64,000 nt of DNA, from NCBI RefSeq assembly GCF_001577835.2, contig NC_029516.1:69116186-69180185 (forward strand). Direction: 5' to 3'. The stretch's first letter is position 1, and each line of letters opens with the position of its first letter. A program made the translations under genes and the position numbers. Under the pieces are notes generated by a model. The model saw only the letters and a program-made list of their open reading frames with translations, did no database searches and had not been told where the DNA came from. Origin of the DNA: Coturnix japonica (taxonomy: Eukaryota > Chordata > Aves > Galliformes > Phasianidae). Positions 53,533 through 64,000 of this stretch are shown piece after piece.

Positions 53533-54780
53533 CAATAGCCTTCTAAATGGGAAAGATGAGCAGATTTTCTTTTATGTGCAATGACTTTACTTCCTTCTGC
53601 TTGGTCAGAAAGGTGCTTGGCCAAAAACCAGAAGGGGAAAAAACCAACAATCCTAGGCTCATGTAAGTACCACAGTCCCAAAATTGTGCCACAGCGTTAT
53701 GTGACTCAAAGCCATATGAGGAAAAAGTAGTTCTCCTGATACAACGTCTTTCTGAACATAATGAAACACGTTCCCAGTTCTTGGGAACAGACTCTCAAGC
53801 TGGAAGCCCGCCATCTCCTCAGCCCGCCATTTCCTCTGAATTCATCACTCCAGATGAGAATCTCACAGCACATTTCGTGGAGTACCTGGTCACTCAAGTC
53901 AATGAGTTCAACCTCATTCTTCTGCACAGCACACAGCTGACTCACTCAAACACACATAAGCTTTCACTACACTCCCCACAGCAAGGTGGTAGATGAAGAT
54001 GATGATGAAGATGAACCAGAAGAGCCAGTTCACCTTACTGAGGTCAGAAGCCACAGAATAAATTAAAGAACTAATCAGCGTCACTGTTAAACAAGTTTAC
54101 AAATGTCTTCATTCACTAGGATGCAGATGTCACTAACTCCCTTGTTTTCCAAGGTGGTGGCACAGTACCCAGGGCAGCATACTTTCTCTTGAGGACTCTT
54201 GCTTCTGATTAGCAAGAAATGCATCGAGTACCAAGTTAAGTCACAGTCTCAGGTAGACTCTAGGAGAGATACTAAATACATTAATGCTGTGTAGAAATCA
54301 CTCATTGGACTTCATGTCTATGGGCTTGTCGGTTTTGTCTTCAAGGATAAAAGTACCAGTAGAGAAACAAAACCAGAAACAAACAAGAAATGTGTCCGTG
54401 AGTTATTTTTGAACAAGAAATGAAGCCAGCTCCAAATAAATGATTGGGATGCCTAAGTGAGTAGAGTAGATCAGTCCTTTATTGCAAAGTTAAGACATGA
54501 TTGACCATGACTGAATGTCTCAGCCTATGGTAGCAGTCAATTGCCTACTCCCTCAGACTGCTTCAAGATAATCAAGTTATATCCTTAAAAACTTTCTCTA
54601 AAGAGATTAGTTATTTCACCAGTCTCGTGTGCCGAAGGGCTACAGAAGACAACAGCACTGAGTGATGGAAAAAAAAAAACTTGCTTTTTATTTCACAACA
54701 GGAGGATGTGACATAGGAGTTACTGGTGTATGGCAAGAAGGACATGAACCCACAAGGTGCCCTTGCAGCCCAGAAAGCCA
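53533..54780. other. Intergenic stretch without a recognised gene
   Basis: Only a short GATGATGATGAAGATGAA-type run near 53996 stands out. No additional stefin or other exon was found. Confidence 0.4.
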
Positions 54781-54782
54781 AC

Positions 54783-54868
54783 CATATCATAGCATCATAG
54801 AAACAGAGTGGTTTGGATTGGAAGGAACATTTAAGACCACCTAGTTCTAACCCCCCTATTATTGGTAG
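54783..54868 (-). mobile_element. CR1 LINE 3' tip, head-on to the next CR1
   Basis: Reverse-oriented tip: CATAGCATCATAGAAACAGA, GGATTGGAAGGAACATTTAA, CTAGTTCTAACCCCC. It meets a forward-oriented CR1 at about 54869, either two insertions or an inversion junction. Confidence 0.8.
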
Positions 54869-55711
54869 ATGCGGACCTGTTGGAGCACATCAAGAGGAGG
54901 GCAACAAAAATGGAACACCTGCCCTATGAGGACAGGTAGAGAGAGCTGGGGCTGTTCAGCCTGGAGAAGAGAAGGCTCTGATGTGACCCAATAGTGGCCT
55001 TTCAGTATCTAAAGGGGGCACATAAGAAGGAAAGAGACAAACTCCAGAGGGGTCTGCTGTGACAGAACAAGGGTCATAGTTCCAAACTAAAAGGCAGATT
55101 TAGATTGGACATAAGGAAGATGTTTTGTACCATAAGGGCAGCGAGGCTCTGGAAAAAGGTTGCCCAGAGAGGTGATGGAAGCTCCCCTGTGGGAATAAGG
55201 TGACATTTCAGTCTAGTTCAGAGTGTGACAACACTATACGGAACTGTAACATTGTGAATTCTTTCAGTCATTGGTTAAGAAACAGATTTATAACTACCTG
55301 GTGACTGGAGACAAAACTGTAACAATCTTGTGAAGGCCTCAGAACAAAAACTGTACTGTAACACTCTTGTGAAAGTTGCAGAACAAACACATGTTGTGCT
55401 CAAGCACAATGGAGAAGCCAAGTTAGTCCTCTTGCTTAAGGTGGTCTTGGGTCCTACCCCACCAATGACCCTCCACAACCACCAAGGTTGAACCACTTTT
55501 CTGAGTCTTAACTTGGAGGGCTGTGATTGGTGTAACAAACCATAAGCCACTTTGGCTTGCAACACCTGTCTTTGGGGACATTCAAGGTCAGGCTGGATGG
55601 GGCTCTGAGCAACCTGATGTAGCTGTAGGTATCATCCCTGCTCACTGCAGGGGAGTTGGACTTGATGACCTTTAAAGGTCCCTCCCAACTCAAACAATTC
55701 TGATTCTTTAA
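54869..55711 (+). mobile_element. CR1 LINE 3' region interrupted by a solo LTR
   Basis: The left part (to 55189) has GCACATCAAGAGGAGGGCAA, AGCTGGGGCTGTTCAGCCTG and TGGCCTTTCAGTATCTAAAG. The right part (from 55565) resumes with GGGGACATTCAAGGTCAGGC and ends AACAATTCTGATTCTTT. The CR1 sequence is continuous once the inserted LTR-like block is left out, so the LTR is the younger insertion. Confidence 0.88.
55190..55564. mobile_element. Solo-LTR-like fossil (endogenous retrovirus kin)
   Basis: A 375-bp block that starts TG and ends CA, flanked by a 4-bp direct repeat CCTG (55186-55189 and 55565-55568) and lying inside a CR1. The size, ends and target duplication fit a solo LTR left after recombination. 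A 4-bp duplication is most common in gamma-type elements, but I did not recognise the family. No internal viral genes are present. Age: younger than the host CR1. Confidence 0.7.
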
Positions 55712-57031
55712 GACAGCAAAGCCTTTTCCTCCTTCCCCATGCCCCAGAGCATGACATGCAATTCCAAGTGCTCACCTTAGTTCCAGCAAGTTCCAACAGC
55801 CATATTCAAACAGCCTGTGATCCATGTGATTTGCAATACACTGTATGATATTCCTCTGCACTCAGAGTAAACCAAATGGAGTAACTCAGCTTTCAACCCT
55901 CTGTAAATAAACTGTAAACACTTGAAGAGAGGGGCATTTGGGACTTAGAAGGTTTCTTGGGTTTCAGAAGTTTTTCCACATAAAGGCTTATTCAAATCTA
56001 CTTTCTTGGCTCTGTATTTAAATGAATGGTTACAGTAGAACAGCAATTAATTCTTCAGAGGAATTGATGCCACCTCCATACACACTGGCAGTAGTTCACA
56101 TTGTACAAGTGGCTTAAATGAACTGCAGTTCTAAATTGAGACTCTGAAGAGAACAAAGCTTTCAGGACCTTACATTAAGACCCAGTATTAGAGGAATCCA
56201 AACCATTTGCTCTCACTATCTGATCAGTGGAGCACCTCCCGTGGAAATTAAGTTACCAGCAACTTGGCCCACAGTCCTGAGCAGCACTTGGTTTCTACCT
56301 GCAAAGCTTTTAAGGACACAAGAGTTCACAGCCATTTTAGTGGCATAACTGAATTCCAAAGTGTTTGCAAGATGGAATCTGCATTTTATGGCTTTGTTCA
56401 ATGGTAGTTCAAGCCCTACTACTAGTCTGTAACAGAAGAGCTGCTAACCAAGTGGACCTTGTTATCTGACAGACAGACATCCAAACACAGTAAAAACTAG
56501 ATGTATGATTACAGCAATTTCATTTTCCTTACATTTACCCTGTTTTACATGATGTTTCCACTGCTGCCTCACCACACGGGTGTTGCATTTAAAGCTTTCT
56601 AAACACAACACTGTGACCAGCTTCAGCAGCATCAGGCACATGCTGCCATTCCCTCCACTCAGATACAGCTCACCTAAATAACTAATTTTAAGGGCTCCTA
56701 AGAATGGATGGAATACAGACACTGAAGAGTTAACCGTCAGCTTCCTGGATGCTGTTCAAACATGTACCTTCAGCTCCAACACAAAGCGCTTTCAATCAAC
56801 ACTAAGATCTTTGTTAAAAGCAAAATCCAGACCTTTGTAACAAAGACCACGCAGGCTCACTGATCATTTACCACGCGCTGGTTCTAGGAGAACCCCATCC
56901 TCCCTGTTCTGAGCTGGGATTTTGTTCCTTCCTTTGTTGCTTGTTCTCATTACTCTGCCTTCCCCTCTACAACATCTGCAGCCTGAGTAGTTCAAGAAAG
57001 ATGCCATTTTTGCATTCCATTTGAAAATTAT
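55712..57031. other. Intergenic stretch downstream of MIX23
   Basis: No gene or repeat was recognised. Confidence 0.45.
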
Positions 57032-57037
57032 TTTAAT
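57032..57037 (-). terminator. Candidate poly(A) signal ATTAAA for MIX23
   Basis: ATTAAA on the - strand about 220 nt beyond the stop codon. No AATAAA was seen closer. The use of this signal is inferred. Confidence 0.45.
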
Positions 57038-57256
57038 ACTATAAAACTCATTTGTTCACATATTTTGTACAAAAGAGGAGTTGTTTTCTCTTAATTACAG
57101 GAGAATTATTTAAACCTTGAGATTCCAGCTAGGTAGGTCCAAAATAAAGCAAGACTGGTTGTCCTGGTTCTGCAAGGTCCAAGTATGGCTCGCCCAATGT
57201 CTCTTTCCAGTTTGGATCTCATGATTGTGGACCACCTTGATGGAAAGTACTTCACA

Positions 57257-63087
<5,831 letters not shown>

Positions 63088-63320
63088 ACTGGAAAGGCCG
63101 AGGGCGAAGCGGCGGCCAATCGGGGGGGAAAGGCGGGGCCAAGCGGGGCCGGGCGGGCCCTGCCTGGGGTTGGAGTGGGGCTGGAGCTGCCGGAGGTCGC
63201 CGTCGAGCCGCGGGGAGAACGGGCCTCCCGCCGCCCCCCTCCAATCGCCGGGCCGGGGCGGAGCGCTGCGGAGCGGTGACATTGAGGGGAGCTGTGCAGG
63301 GCTGGGCCGAGAGCGGCGGC

Positions 63321-63336
63321 ATGTGGGGCCGAGCGG
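63321..63336 (+). CDS. FAM162A: Putative first coding exon of FAM162A (start only)
   Basis: ATG in the context CGGCGGC, followed by TGGGGCCGAGCGG and a strong GTGAGT donor, would give five codons plus one base. In human, FAM162A, a small mitochondrial membrane protein linked to hypoxia-induced apoptosis, is transcribed divergently from MIX23 at this spot. The rest of the gene lies beyond the window's right edge, so the product cannot be confirmed. The call rests on synteny and a good start-donor pair. Confidence 0.4.
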
Positions 63337-63567
63337 GTGAGTGGTGGGGAGCCGAGCTGCCAGGGCTGAGTGGGTGTCTGTCCGTCCGTCCTCCCTTTGG
63401 GCCGGGGGACGCGTAATGTGGAGCTCGGAGCCTCCGAGGGGTCCTGGACCCGGCGCGGCCCCGCAGCACGGGAGGTGAGGGGCCTCCGGGCTGAGACACA
63501 GACGGGAAAGGAACGGGCTGCAGTGCCTCGTTGTTGCTGATCATCTGAAGACCTTGAACGCTGCTTG

Positions 63568-63613
63568 AATTTATTTCAAGTACCCTTAAGGGCAATTTAT
63601 TTTAAGTACCCTT
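63568..63613 (+). repeat. Two-copy direct repeat, period 26
   Basis: A 20-base unit (AATTTATTTCAAGTACCCTT) at 63568-63587 recurs at 63594-63613 with one difference. It lies in the presumed first intron of the rightward gene. Confidence 0.8.
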
Positions 63614-63921
63614 TTATCTTCCAGTTTTTTGTTTTGTTTTGCTTTCTCGCCTGTGTCCGAGTAGATAGGTTCCTTGACGTGATGTTATGTCTTCTGCAGG
63701 AGAACCCGCTCGTGGGCTGTGATCGCTCACTCTTGTTACTCTATATATGCTTAAACTCGAGTGATATATTTTAGGATTTGTAAAATTGACTTTAATTTCT
63801 TTATTAGATTCGGATGGTTCGTGCAGTCATCTTTATTAGATTTCACGGATTATTATATCTGTAGTTTCTTTCATAGCAGTAGATTTGTACCTACTGTTCT
63901 TGTTTTCTCTTGGGGCTGTGC

Positions 63922-63936
63922 GGGGGGGGGGGGGGG
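63922..63936 (+). repeat. Poly-G run of 15
   Basis: Fifteen consecutive G residues. Length is likely variable between individuals and sequencing runs. Confidence 0.95.
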
Positions 63937-64000
63937 AACAACCTCCTACCTAAAAGCCAACCTCCTCACTGCTTCACCTTCTGAGTTAGACCTACCCGTT

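Larger units (their letters stand above)
63337..64000 (+). other. Presumed first intron of the rightward gene (FAM162A?)
   Basis: The CpG-rich sequence fades to AT-rich after about 63500. No second exon was recognised before the window ends. Confidence 0.4.

Noticed and set aside
53706-53996. Overlapping open frames on both strands near 53.8 kb as a possible extra gene
   Set aside because: Neither strand shows a known domain or plausible exon borders. No third stefin is present.

Overview
The window is vertebrate nuclear DNA, almost certainly from a galliform bird and probably chicken. It carries intron-split genes with GT-AG junctions, CpG-island promoters and many 5'-truncated CR1 LINEs, the typical avian interspersed repeat. 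The species call rests on the CR1 load, a mariner fragment resembling the chicken Galluhop family, and how closely the calcium-sensing receptor matches other vertebrates. I could not run a database search. Family comparisons use sequences known from memory, and the percent identities were counted by hand.

Layout. Positions 1-13138 hold no recognisable gene, only CR1 debris and a 21-base G run. From about 13.1 to 43.3 kb lies CASR on the + strand. Six coding exons encode a 1059-residue calcium-sensing receptor with every splice phase consistent. The introns hold more CR1 copies, including a rearranged cluster at 33.7-34.95 kb. From 45.7 to 48.4 kb a three-exon stefin (98 aa) on + looks like cystatin B. 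From 52.3 back to 49.4 kb a second three-exon stefin (98 aa) on the - strand has a cystatin A-like N-terminus. No single reading frame shows either stefin; both were assembled from 66, 102 and 129 nt exons. From 63.09 back to 57.03 kb lies MIX23 (CCDC58) on -, with five coding exons and 144 aa. Its CpG-island promoter appears to be shared with a divergent + gene starting near 63.32 kb. By synteny that gene should be FAM162A, but only a 16-nt coding start is visible.

The order CASR - stefin - MIX23 - FAM162A matches the human 3q21 neighbourhood, which has one stefin gene (CSTA) there. Here there are two diverged stefins, tail to tail, and one resembles cystatin B, whose human gene is on another chromosome. 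This is the most interesting feature of the window. The genes are not a functional pathway: CASR is a plasma-membrane Ca2+ sensor, the stefins are cytosolic cathepsin inhibitors, and MIX23 is a mitochondrial intermembrane-space protein.

Mobile-element content is mostly CR1 in both orientations, several copies lying within 100 bp of MIX23 splice sites. One CR1 at 54.87-55.71 kb is interrupted by a 375-bp solo-LTR-like fossil with TG...CA ends and a 4-bp target duplication. I found no evidence of a new biological system.
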